Assembly (NCBI GenBank): GCA_016713025.1
Contig: JADJPZ010000004.1
Span: 2,356,001-2,420,000, forward strand
Length of the DNA: 64,000 nucleotides
DNA from: Saprospiraceae bacterium
GTDB taxonomy: Bacteria > Bacteroidota > Bacteroidia > Chitinophagales > Saprospiraceae
Direction of reading: 5' to 3'
The notes beneath the pieces were generated by a model. The model worked only from the letters and a program-made list of their open reading frames with translations, was not told where the DNA came from and made no database searches. A program made the translations under genes and the position numbers. The stretch's first letter is position 1, and the number at the start of each line of letters is the position of its first letter. Shown here piece by piece: positions 9,848-17,633 of the stretch.

Positions 9848-10810
9848 ATGCAAGAGGGTGTCCACAATATCCACGACAAATTCGTTAGAGAATCTTTTTC
9901 TGATCCGGTCAGAGCTATTGCTTTTTTAGAGCGATTCTTGCCCGATGAAATGATTAATAATCTTGATTTGCCTACACTGCGAGTACTGCAAGAGTCCTAT
10001 CTGAATGAAGCATTGAAAGAGCATTTTTCTGACTTGGTTTTTGAAGTTTCTTTAAAGAATAATGCTGATACTAAAACGGATATATCCATTCTTTTTGAAC
10101 ACAAATCTTCCAGTGACAAACATGTGTTAATACAGGTGGGCCACTATATGTTTGCACATTGGGTGAAGTGTCTGGCGGAGAAAAAGAAGTTAAAAGTCAT
10201 CATACCATTGATTTACTACCAAGGAAAAAAGGAATGGATTTTAGCTGACCTTTCTTCTTTATTTCACTCGTACCCTGACTATATCAAAAACTATGTACCA
10301 AAGCTTAATTACTTGTTTTTTGCGCTCAATACTATCTCAGAAGATAAGATTGAAACTATCAGAGATACTATGATGGCGGCAGCGGTGATAGCCCAAAAGT
10401 GGCGCATAAACCCTGTAAAACTGCAAGCTGATTTTGAAAGGATATTCCGTCTATTTCCAATAAAAGACCCAAACTTGAACTTTTTGGAGAAGATAGTAGT
10501 TTATGCATTAAATGTATCTGACATTACGGAGGAAGTATTGGCAGAAACCATAAAATCTATACCACAACCCATTAAAAATAATATCATGACCACATATGAC
10601 AGAATAGTCCAGAAAAACAGGAATGAAGGGAAGATCGAAGGGAAGATCGAAGGGAAGATCGAAGGGAAGATCGAAGGGAAGATCGAAGGGAAGATCGAGG
10701 TAGTTCTCAATTGTTTTGATCAGGATATAGCTATGGCTATGATTATAAATATTTCTGGCTTGTCAGAATCAGAAGTCATAAGCATACTCAAGGAGCACAA
10801 AAGGATCTAA
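9848..10810 (+). CDS. rpn: Rpn family recombination-promoting nuclease (PD-(D/E)XK), full-length form
   Basis: A 320-residue protein from ATG 9848; a TTG at 9833 in the same frame overlaps the presumed promoter and is less likely. The N-terminal two thirds is the Rpn/transposase_31 nuclease domain: HDKFVRESFSDPVRAIAFLERFLP, then SDLVFEVSL, DISILFEHKSS (acidic-x-Glu-x-Lys nuclease core near residues 77-88) and PLIYYQGKKEW. A short C-terminal domain begins at an in-frame ATG (10586), contains six GKIE repeats and ends in SGLSESEVISILKEHKRI. Rpn proteins in enterobacteria are toxic DNA-cleaving antiphage proteins held in check by a separately translated C-terminal product. The same layout is seen here. 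Divergent from the D-threonine-aldolase operon. Confidence 0.9.
   Translation: MQEGVHNIHDKFVRESFSDPVRAIAFLERFLPDEMINNLDLPTLRVLQESYLNEALKEHFSDLVFEVSLKNNADTKTDISILFEHKSSSDKHVLIQVGHYMFAHWVKCLAEKKKLKVIIPLIYYQGKKEWILADLSSLFHSYPDYIKNYVPKLNYLFFALNTISEDKIETIRDTMMAAAVIAQKWRINPVKLQADFERIFRLFPIKDPNLNFLEKIVVYALNVSDITEEVLAETIKSIPQPIKNNIMTTYDRIVQKNRNEGKIEGKIEGKIEGKIEGKIEGKIEVVLNCFDQDIAMAMIINISGLSESEVISILKEHKRI
10586..10810 (+). CDS. Putative intragenic RpnS-type antitoxin (gene within rpn)
   Basis: In-frame internal ATG at 10586 would give a 74-residue product, MTTYDRIVQKNRNEGKIE and onward, covering the repeat helix and the C-terminal domain. Known Rpn systems translate such a C-terminal protein separately and it inhibits the full-length nuclease. 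The strongest local support is that the neighbouring duplicate gene (10826-11014) begins at exactly the matching ATG and carries the same 6 bases before it, ATATCATG in both copies. No strong ribosome-binding site is visible, which is normal in this phylum. Expression is inferred, not shown. Confidence 0.6.
   Translation: MTTYDRIVQKNRNEGKIEGKIEGKIEGKIEGKIEGKIEVVLNCFDQDIAMAMIINISGLSESEVISILKEHKRI
10628..10699 (+). repeat. Six 12-bp tandem repeats encoding GKIE
   Basis: GGGAAGATCGAA is repeated six times without any change except a final GAG for GAA, giving (GKIE)6 in frame. The perfect identity suggests recent slippage. The downstream copy has only three units, one of which differs at two silent positions. 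Confidence 0.98.
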
Positions 10811-10825
10811 TAGAAGTACTATATC

Positions 10826-11014
10826 ATGACTACATACGACAGAATAGTCCAAAAAAACAGGAATGAAGGGAAGATCGAAGGAAAAATCGAAGGGAAGATC
10901 GAGGTAGTTCTCAATTGTTTTGATCAGGATATACCTATGGCTATGATTACAAATATTTCTGGCTTGTCAGAATCAGAAGTTATAAGCATACTCAAGGAGC
11001 ACAAAAGGATCTAA
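10826..11014 (+). CDS. Free-standing RpnS-like protein, duplicate of the rpn C-terminus
   Basis: A 62-residue protein, nearly identical to the last 74 residues of the Rpn protein but with three GKIE units (10868-10903) instead of six. Outside the repeat it differs by two residues, Ala to Pro in QDIAMAM and Ile to Thr in MIINIS, plus a few silent changes. It starts at an ATG matching the internal rpn ATG and ends at the same stop context (AAGGATCTAATAGA in both). Fifteen bases separate it from the rpn stop, so it is probably co-transcribed. It lacks the nuclease domain. I infer an antitoxin or a decoy dimer partner; a non-functional tandem duplication remains possible. Confidence 0.72.
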   Translation: MTTYDRIVQKNRNEGKIEGKIEGKIEVVLNCFDQDIPMAMITNISGLSESEVISILKEHKRI

Positions 11015-11123
11015 TAGAGCAGGTTTGATCAAATAGATTGCCAAAAGAATGACACATTCAGTTTTCATCACTATGCAAGAGCCTTGGTAACCAATTAATT
11101 GTTAAAGCTCCCAAACATTATTA

Positions 11124-12812
11124 CTACCGGATCATAGCAACCGGCATATTTTTATCATAATCACCTGTGATAGATGGAGTTTGAGCATGATTGGTATATG
11201 ACTTAACCTGCGATGAAATATATTGATACAGTTCATTGATGGTGACAAGTTTATCTTTATTGGTATCTGCCATCCCTTTGAGTCCTTTGATGAGAAAGTG
11301 AGAAAAAATTCCTTGTCTCAGACCTCCGTATTCCAACGAAACTTCATCTTTTTTTGATGACATCAGTATTGCCGTCCCTGATTCGGCAGCATTGTACGCA
11401 TTGTAAAAGTTTTCCATAGAAATATGGAGCGGGCTTCTTGCTGCAGCTATCATGGACCCCGAGTGACATGCATCAGCTATAAAAAGTTTGTGCTTGGCTT
11501 TTGATTTGTTGAGTTCAGCCAGTATGTCCTCATAAGGCAAGTGGTTTTTATACCCGTCAAAATCTCCTGGTGCATAGGCCCCATCTATCCCATGTCCGGA
11601 AAGGTATAGCAATATCACATCATTGGCATCTGCCAGAGAAGCAATGTATTTCAGTTCTTTTCTGATCGTTTGGTCTGTAGCTCCTTCATCTATCAGTATT
11701 TTTATCTGATGGTCAGGAATCGCCCCACCTTCGGGGCTCTTCAGAAAAGCATAAAGTTGATATGCATCATCGTCAGTATATTTAAGTGATGGCATATGCT
11801 GATAGCTTGCCACTCCTACTATGATAGCAAAAACTTTTGTTTCTCCAGCTCTTATATCTGTTTGCGGTCGAGAAATGTTGCTACCTGCAGCTAGATTTTG
11901 AGTTGTTGGTTTATTTACTAATTCTGTGATCTTTTGTTTTGGTTTTCCGTGCTCCCATATGGCTGAATAGGTATTGCCCGAACTAAAATATAAAGTGCCT
12001 TTGCCGTGAGGAGCATGATTTTTCCAACCACCTTCATATCTGTTGCCATTGGCATAATTACAACTGCCCGTGCCATCTCCCTGCCCGTTTAAAAACTGCC
12101 CACTGTATATACTTCCGTCGCCATACCTATATACTCCTTGCTCCTGATGACAATACTTGGTATTACAGTTATTTTCATGATTTTGATATTGGGTTGCGGT
12201 ATATGCTTGTTGTGTTTGATTTTGTGAAGAAACTTCTTTTTCACTGGTCAACTTATTCATATCATAATACTGTACTCGTCTCCCTCTTTTGTCATAGGTG
12301 ATACCTGAGCCATGTTTCTTATTTCTTAACCATTCTCCATCATAATATGAACCATCTTTTCTGGTAAATTTTCCAATCCCTGTAAATTCACCATCTAAAA
12401 AATCACCCTCGTACATTTCACCATCATTAAAGGTGTATTTCCCCTTGCCATTGGATTTGGAATTGATCCACTGACCCTCATATTTATCTCCGTTTCTGTA
12501 TGTGATGACACCAAATCCGGACATGACATCATTTTCAAAATTTCCTTCATAAACATCTCCTGATTTATAAGACATCGTCCCCTTCCCATTTTTATATCCC
12601 TGAAAAAATGATCCATCAAAAACACTGCCGTCAGCGTTCTTTAGGACTCCTGACCCGTGAGGCTTACCATTCAAAAAACTTCCGGTGTATTGGGTGCTGT
12701 TTTTGTATAAAAATGTACCTTTGCCGTTGATACAGTTTCCTCGAAGGCAGTTGGCGTTTGCGGTTAAATGGCAAAGTGAAAATAAGAGTAAGATAAAGAA
12801 TAACTTTTGCAT
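11124..12812 (-). CDS. Secreted MORN-repeat caspase-like (C14) peptidase
   Basis: 562 residues from ATG 12812; the upstream TTG at 12833 would place seven extra residues ahead of a clean signal peptide (MQKLFFILLLFSLCHLTANA). About six MORN repeats (YxGxFxxGxxxGxGxxxxxxG) occupy residues 25-175, a low-complexity Gln/Asn linker follows, and two more MORN units lie at about 220-292. The C-terminal caspase-like domain (about 325-562) has FAIIVGVASYQHMPSLKYTDDDA, the catalytic His407 in YLSGHGIDG and Cys449 in DACHSGSM. Such peptidases cleave after basic or acidic residues in signalling or death pathways. MORN repeats often bind membranes or proteins. It lies downstream of, and convergent with, the rpn genes; a functional link is speculative. 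Confidence 0.9.
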   Translation of the reverse strand: MQKLFFILLLFSLCHLTANANCLRGNCINGKGTFLYKNSTQYTGSFLNGKPHGSGVLKNADGSVFDGSFFQGYKNGKGTMSYKSGDVYEGNFENDVMSGFGVITYRNGDKYEGQWINSKSNGKGKYTFNDGEMYEGDFLDGEFTGIGKFTRKDGSYYDGEWLRNKKHGSGITYDKRGRRVQYYDMNKLTSEKEVSSQNQTQQAYTATQYQNHENNCNTKYCHQEQGVYRYGDGSIYSGQFLNGQGDGTGSCNYANGNRYEGGWKNHAPHGKGTLYFSSGNTYSAIWEHGKPKQKITELVNKPTTQNLAAGSNISRPQTDIRAGETKVFAIIVGVASYQHMPSLKYTDDDAYQLYAFLKSPEGGAIPDHQIKILIDEGATDQTIRKELKYIASLADANDVILLYLSGHGIDGAYAPGDFDGYKNHLPYEDILAELNKSKAKHKLFIADACHSGSMIAAARSPLHISMENFYNAYNAAESGTAILMSSKKDEVSLEYGGLRQGIFSHFLIKGLKGMADTNKDKLVTINELYQYISSQVKSYTNHAQTPSITGDYDKNMPVAMIR

Positions 12813-12920
12813 AATTCGATACTTTAAGGGCAATTATGTATTTGTTATTCTGAAGGCGAAGGATTTGTTCTGACAGTAAACTTAATTCAATTACATTTTA
12901 TTATTTCAAAATCGAGTTTT

Positions 12921-13409
12921 ATGAAAAATTTATCTTTTTATTTTTTGATAGTATTCATTTCATTGTCAGCCTGCAAAAATTCAAAGTCCGGCGAGGACAT
13001 GGTTGGTGATGGTATCCACTTTGGAGAAAAAATCGACACTTCCGGCATGATTACTTACGATGCTTTACTTCAAAAGATGTCAGTATCAGACTCAGTCAAT
13101 GCCAAAGTAGTTGGTAAAGTTTCAGGAGTTTGTCAGACCAAAGGTTGCTGGATGAATATAGTCTCAGATGCAGATACAACTAATACAGAAATGTTTGTTC
13201 AGTTTGAAGATTATGGCTTTTTTATGCCCAAGGATCTTGCTGGCAAAGAAGTGGTCATGCTCGGAAAAGCATACAGAGAAATAACTTCCGTCGAAGATTT
13301 GAAACACTTTGCAGAAGATGAAGGTAAAACTCCTGAGGAAATTGAAAAAATTACTGAACCTGTTACAGAACTCAAGTTCATGGCATCAGGCGTCATGATT
13401 AAGAAATAG
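12921..13409 (+). CDS. DUF4920 lipoprotein
   Basis: A 162-residue lipoprotein: signal peptide with lipobox LSAC (Cys18), then a DUF4920 domain with the family signature CQTKGCWMNI near residues 71-80. The two cysteines (C71, C76) could bind metal or form a disulfide; no reaction is known for the family. The gene ends immediately against the stop codon of galM on the opposite strand with no spacer between them, so transcripts probably overlap. It is divergent from the MORN-caspase gene across about 108 bases. Other than fold membership nothing indicates its job. Confidence 0.85.
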   Translation: MKNLSFYFLIVFISLSACKNSKSGEDMVGDGIHFGEKIDTSGMITYDALLQKMSVSDSVNAKVVGKVSGVCQTKGCWMNIVSDADTTNTEMFVQFEDYGFFMPKDLAGKEVVMLGKAYREITSVEDLKHFAEDEGKTPEEIEKITEPVTELKFMASGVMIKK

Positions 13410-14462
13410 TCAAAAATTACTGACTTTGTATATCGTCTTTGAGTAATACTGCTCACCTGGTATCAATAAGGTTGTGGGAAAACTGCTATGATTGGGAGAA
13501 TCCGGAAAATGCTGTGTTTCCAGACATAAACCTGCATATGGTTTATATTTGCCTTCTTTTCCATCAACATCACCAAGCCAATTACCAGTATAAAGCTGAA
13601 CACCCGGTTGATCTGTAAACACTTCAAGCAAACGGCCTGAAGCTTCATGTTTTACTTGTGCGATAGGTACATCATGTTGATGATCATTTACTACATAATT
13701 GTGATCAAATCCGTTTGTATTCGAAAATATAGGATCATGTGCAAGTATACATTCGCTGAGTTTCCTGTAATTTCTCAAATCAAGGATCGATCCTTGCACA
13801 GATTGTATTCTTCCGGTTGGGATCAAAGTATCATCTACTTCTGTATAATTATCGGCCGCAATACGAACCTCATGGTCCAGAACATCGCCATTCTGACGAC
13901 CTGACAGATTAAAATAACAATGGTTGGTAAGATTCACTATCGTTGGCTTATCTGTTTGAGCAAAATACTCTATAATCAATTCATTATTATTAAATGTATA
14001 ACAAACTTCTATCATAAGATTGCCTGGATAGCCTTCTTCGAGGTGTGGACTTATGGTGCTCAACTGTACTGTACATACGTCTGTACCCTTTGATATCTTA
14101 AAATCCCATATTTTTTTATCAAAACCAACAACACCTCCATGCAGATGATGTGGGGCAAGATTTGTCTGAAGCTGATATTCCTCACTACCGATGTTAAACT
14201 TTCCAAAAGCGATCCTGTTGGCGTACCTGCCGACTATGGCACCAAAATAAGGATGATTGGTCAAATAACCCTCTAAATTTTCACGACCCAGCAAAATATC
14301 AGCTGGTTGTCCAAAACGATCAGGACAAACCCATCGATGCACGATACCACCAAGATTTGTGATACTCACCTTTTGCCCGTATCGATTACGCAGTGATATG
14401 AGTGTCACTTCATCGTCACCAACATATCCAAACCCTTCAATTTCTATCTCAAAACTTGACAT
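13410..14462 (-). CDS. galM: Aldose 1-epimerase (galactose mutarotase)
   Basis: A 350-residue cytoplasmic enzyme that interconverts alpha and beta anomers of aldoses. It has the family landmarks in order: NLGGIVHRW, GRYANRIAFGKF (about residues 78-89), HHLHGGVVGFDKKIW, catalytic His in VNLTNHCYFNLSG (about 176-188) and catalytic Glu in LCLETQHFPDSPN (about 306-318). Length is normal and no signal peptide is present. It stands alone on the minus strand, convergent with the DUF4920 gene, so pathway context is not given by neighbours. Confidence 0.95.
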   Translation of the reverse strand: MSSFEIEIEGFGYVGDDEVTLISLRNRYGQKVSITNLGGIVHRWVCPDRFGQPADILLGRENLEGYLTNHPYFGAIVGRYANRIAFGKFNIGSEEYQLQTNLAPHHLHGGVVGFDKKIWDFKISKGTDVCTVQLSTISPHLEEGYPGNLMIEVCYTFNNNELIIEYFAQTDKPTIVNLTNHCYFNLSGRQNGDVLDHEVRIAADNYTEVDDTLIPTGRIQSVQGSILDLRNYRKLSECILAHDPIFSNTNGFDHNYVVNDHQHDVPIAQVKHEASGRLLEVFTDQPGVQLYTGNWLGDVDGKEGKYKPYAGLCLETQHFPDSPNHSSFPTTLLIPGEQYYSKTIYKVSNF

Positions 14463-14605
14463 TTCTATATTTAAATTAAATTATTTTATAATATATATTC
14501 ATTTTGATATCAATTAATCCGTTGTATTTCTGCAAGTTATATGACAAATGTAAGGATAAGTCAAAATTTAACACATTTTTAAGAAGAATTATACAATAAA
14601 CATGT

Positions 14606-14613
14606 TATATTTG
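14606..14613 (+). promoter_or_regulatory. -7 box of the short T9SS gene
   Basis: TATATTTG fits TAnnTTTG and lies 19 bases before the ATG at 14633. No convincing -33 TTG was found. Pattern match only. Confidence 0.45.
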
Positions 14614-14632
14614 CGGTACCAACGAATAGCTG

Positions 14633-14992
14633 ATGTTCAAAAGTATACACTTGATAATAATATTACTTCTTTGTTCAGCTGTCATCTCAGCACAGAGTAA
14701 TACTCCTGCAATCAACAATCCTACACAGGAGCAGATTAAAATTATTGAAGACATCAAAGTTTTTCCTAATCCGGCTGTTGATTACATACAAATTGCAAAT
14801 GGTTCATTTGTTGTCAAAAAAATAGTAATACTAAATATCTTCAGTAAAGAGGTAAAATCTTTCCAGCATTACAATAATGCTCAGCATGATATCTCTGAAC
14901 TCAAACCTGGTCTATATATCATTCGTATGGTGGATGATAAAAACAAAGTCATCCGATCGCTCAAGTTCAATAAAAACTATGACGGTGCATAA
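14633..14992 (+). CDS. Very short T9SS type A sorting-domain protein
   Basis: A 119-residue protein made of a signal peptide (to about residue 20, SAQS), a spacer of some 20 residues, and a complete type A C-terminal sorting domain: IKVFPNPAVDYIQI (about 41-54), ISELKPGLYIIRM, then RSLKFNK. The domain directs export through the type IX system and is normally removed or anchored at the surface. Here there is essentially no cargo. It may be a small surface or carrier protein, or the remnant of a larger gene. A rho-independent terminator follows at 15027-15058. Confidence 0.8.
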   Translation: MFKSIHLIIILLLCSAVISAQSNTPAINNPTQEQIKIIEDIKVFPNPAVDYIQIANGSFVVKKIVILNIFSKEVKSFQHYNNAQHDISELKPGLYIIRMVDDKNKVIRSLKFNKNYDGA

Positions 14993-15026
14993 TATTTTTG
15001 TATAGTGATTTCTTCAAAATATAATT

Positions 15027-15058
15027 AAAAGCTTTCAACATACCGGAAGCTTTTTTTA
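15027..15058 (+). terminator. Rho-independent terminator
   Basis: AAAAGCTTTC pairs with GGAAGCTTTT around an 8-base loop and runs into a T7 tract. It ends the short T9SS gene and separates it from the next one. Confidence 0.8.
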
Positions 15059-15083
15059 TTTATAAAACCAAATTTTTAAGAAA

Positions 15084-16133
15084 ATGAAACGATTTATACT
15101 TTTACTTTCCTTTTTTCTTTCATTTGTAGTAGTCAAGGCAGATATTACCTACAAACCATCTCACCTTGCAGTTGTTGCTGCACCCAATAGCGGTGATCAG
15201 CTTTTGGAAATATTAATTACCAATACTTTAAATACCCAATTGCCTGTCTACTGGAAACTGGTAAAGGACAACTCTTTCAAACAAAATTGGGAAACCTATA
15301 TTTGTGATACGGAATTTTGCTATAGTGTCAATGTCGATCAAAGCAATACAAGTCTTCCAAACAACTTAAAACCCGGCACACACAAGTTTGAATTCCATTT
15401 CAATGCCAAAAATACTTTAGGCAATGCTAATGTTGCCCTAAAATTGTACTCAGACAAAACCTTCACTAAAGAAATTAAAACCCTGAATATCAACCTTAAT
15501 GCAACATATCTTAAACAAACCCCAGCAGAGCTTGCGATCAATACGACACCATCAAGTGGAGACAACAAATTGAACATTACATATGTCAACAGTCATGATA
15601 CAACATATACTGTGTTTTGGAAAGTGATAAAGGACAACACTACCTGGAAACCTCAATGGGAAACCTTCATTTGTGATCTTGAGTTTTGTTATGGTAATAA
15701 TGTAGATCAAAGCATGCCAAATCTTCCCAACAAATTTAAAAAGGGTAACAGCTTGATAGAGTTCCACTTTTTTCCCAATAATGTTTCAGGAAACACATCC
15801 GTTACGTTAAAACTATATGCAGACAAAAACTTTACTCAGGAAATATTTAGCTCTGTAATTCAGATAAATAATGGCTTATCAGGTTCTCAAGAAATAGTGA
15901 TAGAAAAACTTAATGTGTCACCCAGTCCAGCAACTGATTTTATTAACTTGCCTGAAAACCAAAATATTCGTTCTGTCGAGATCATCACTTCTAATGGACA
16001 ATTCATCAGAACCGCACAAATCGAAAACTCCTCATCTATACAAATCAATGATCTATCAACCGGTGTTTACTTTATCAAAGCTTTTGATGCAAAATCACAG
16101 AATATAGGAATTTCAAAATTTGTAAAGCTCTAA
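15084..16133 (+). CDS. T9SS-exported protein with two Cys-pair repeat domains
   Basis: A 349-residue protein with a signal peptide (cleaved near VKA, residue 19), two homologous beta-type domains (about residues 25-140 and 145-265) and a type A sorting domain (about 275-349, LNVSPSPATDFINL through GVYFIKAFD and FVKL). Both repeats contain the same block: xWxLVKDN or WKVIKDN, then WETYICDTEFCY or WETFICDLEFCY, then NVDQS, FEFHF and VALKLYSD. The CDxEFC pair probably forms a local disulfide outside the cell. The domains look Ig-like; no known ligand is recognised. The type IX system would place it on the cell surface or in the medium. Confidence 0.82.
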   Translation: MKRFILLLSFFLSFVVVKADITYKPSHLAVVAAPNSGDQLLEILITNTLNTQLPVYWKLVKDNSFKQNWETYICDTEFCYSVNVDQSNTSLPNNLKPGTHKFEFHFNAKNTLGNANVALKLYSDKTFTKEIKTLNINLNATYLKQTPAELAINTTPSSGDNKLNITYVNSHDTTYTVFWKVIKDNTTWKPQWETFICDLEFCYGNNVDQSMPNLPNKFKKGNSLIEFHFFPNNVSGNTSVTLKLYADKNFTQEIFSSVIQINNGLSGSQEIVIEKLNVSPSPATDFINLPENQNIRSVEIITSNGQFIRTAQIENSSSIQINDLSTGVYFIKAFDAKSQNIGISKFVKL

Positions 16134-16193
16134 AAAAGATATACTGCAACGATTTAAATAATGACTTATAATCTGGTTGATTTAGCTGTGGGT

Positions 16194-16245
16194 CTGTCAT
16201 CAGTCCAAGAAATGCTATCAATTACAATAACTTAGGTTTTGATAA
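16194..16245 (+). pseudogene. Fragment of a homologue of the gene at 17634-18440
   Basis: About 50 bases starting CTGTCATCAGTCCAAGAAAT match 18122 onward (protein VISPRNAVYYKNFGMD against VISPRNAINYNNLGFD). No start codon and no homology on either side were seen, so this is the relic of a lost paralogue or of gene conversion. Confidence 0.55.
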
Positions 16246-16516
16246 AATCGTCTTGATCGACTATATTCAGTATTCGTTCCGAGCTGTGGCTAGCATTTCC
16301 TTCACTTCGGCTACACTTAGTGCAACGCTTTATTGAGTAAAGTATTTTAGTGTTTGGTCAAACCATAAAAATATCTTAGGCTCAAAACACTACCTACATT
16401 ATTTCAGGATTTTAGGATATGATGATTTAAATCATTGACAATACTATAAAAACAGTATAACTTAGGGCAATTAATTGGTTATTGTTTTATTTCTAACCAG
16501 CTAAATTTAGATTGTC
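16246..16516. other. Non-coding stretch before the phosphoesterase gene
   Basis: No open frame with coding character, RNA gene or clear terminator was seen. It has short direct and inverted words around TTTTGGTC and ACACTA but nothing that I can call. Confidence 0.4.
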
Positions 16517-17629
16517 ATGAAAAAGATTTTTAGCAAAAATTATCCCTTTTATGTATTGATTTTGTTTTGGTTGTTGCAATCCGGATGTGAGCCGCTAGTA
16601 GATACAATTCCTGAAATAAGAGATTGTGAAACCTATACAAAACAAAATGCTCAAACTGTACCTGCAAAGGATACTGTACTTGTTATGACCTGGAATATCA
16701 GGTTTGGTTGTGGTGTAGATATCTTATGGTTTGGTGATGCCTGCGGAGACAGGACCGTACTTCTTAAGAAAGAAACTGAAAAAAGTCTTGAAAGTATTAT
16801 CGCCCGTATCAATCAGCTTAAACCTGATATTCTATTGCTTCAGGAAGTTGATCTGTACTCTAAAAGATCTGCTTACATCGATCAAATGAAATATATCATG
16901 GATCGCACGTATTTTGGATATGGCTATTATGGCACCAACTGGAAAAGTCAGTTTATACCCAGTGATGGTATTGGCAGGCTCGATGAAGGCAATGCTATCC
17001 TTTCAGTGTGGCCTATGACAGAAGGTACCTTATACCCGTTACCTTTAAGAACTGATGTGGATGCTCTGACCAAGTATTTTTATGTAAGGGAGTCTGTACT
17101 CAGCGGACTGGTGACAATGCCTGACGGAAAGAGTTTTTATGCCATCAACACCCATTTGTCTGCATATTCGACTGATGATACAAAACTTCGTCAATTACAG
17201 AGATATATTGCTATATGTGATTCACTAAGTAAAACCGGAATCGCGATGGTGACCGGAGGTGATTACAACCTGATTCCTCCTAATTCAGATATTACAGATT
17301 ATTGTCTTGCTGATGCATGTCCAGGAGAAAAATTTCATGAATCCGGTGTAGAGAAGTTTCACAAAGAAGGAAGCTATTTTACACCTGAAATCAATTGGAT
17401 GAATGCGATGTATGAAAGGTATGAATCATCTCTTCCTCTCAGCGAATACAAATTGAATCAAAAAAAATATTATTCGCACTCATCTGATCCCAATATTGAC
17501 TGGAACCGCACACTGGACTATCTTTTTACCAATCGCGCTTTCATCAAAAACTCCCATAAAACCTGGCAGGAATTCAGAAAAGAAGCCGATCACGCTGCGG
17601 TGACAGCATTACTGACCATTAAAAAATAA
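16517..17629 (+). CDS. Endonuclease/exonuclease/phosphatase family lipoprotein
   Basis: A 370-residue lipoprotein (lipobox QSGC, Cys24). It has the metal-dependent phosphoesterase motifs in order: MTWNIRFG (about residues 57-64), LLQEVDLY with the metal-binding Glu (about 111-118), EGNAILS, NTHLSAY, VTGGDYNLIPP (catalytic Asp and Asn, about 246-256), RTLDYLF and the terminal EADHAAV with catalytic His. Substrates in this superfamily include nucleic acids, phospholipids and inositol phosphates; the periplasm-facing location argues against DNA repair. The next gene starts 4 bases after its stop, indicating an operon with an outer-membrane-like protein. Confidence 0.88.
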   Translation: MKKIFSKNYPFYVLILFWLLQSGCEPLVDTIPEIRDCETYTKQNAQTVPAKDTVLVMTWNIRFGCGVDILWFGDACGDRTVLLKKETEKSLESIIARINQLKPDILLLQEVDLYSKRSAYIDQMKYIMDRTYFGYGYYGTNWKSQFIPSDGIGRLDEGNAILSVWPMTEGTLYPLPLRTDVDALTKYFYVRESVLSGLVTMPDGKSFYAINTHLSAYSTDDTKLRQLQRYIAICDSLSKTGIAMVTGGDYNLIPPNSDITDYCLADACPGEKFHESGVEKFHKEGSYFTPEINWMNAMYERYESSLPLSEYKLNQKKYYSHSSDPNIDWNRTLDYLFTNRAFIKNSHKTWQEFRKEADHAAVTALLTIKK

Positions 17630-17633
17630 TAAG

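Noticed and set aside
10501..10710. Antisense frame made of FPSIFPSI repeats
   Set aside because: It is the mirror of the GKIE repeat in the rpn gene; no start context or independent coding sign.
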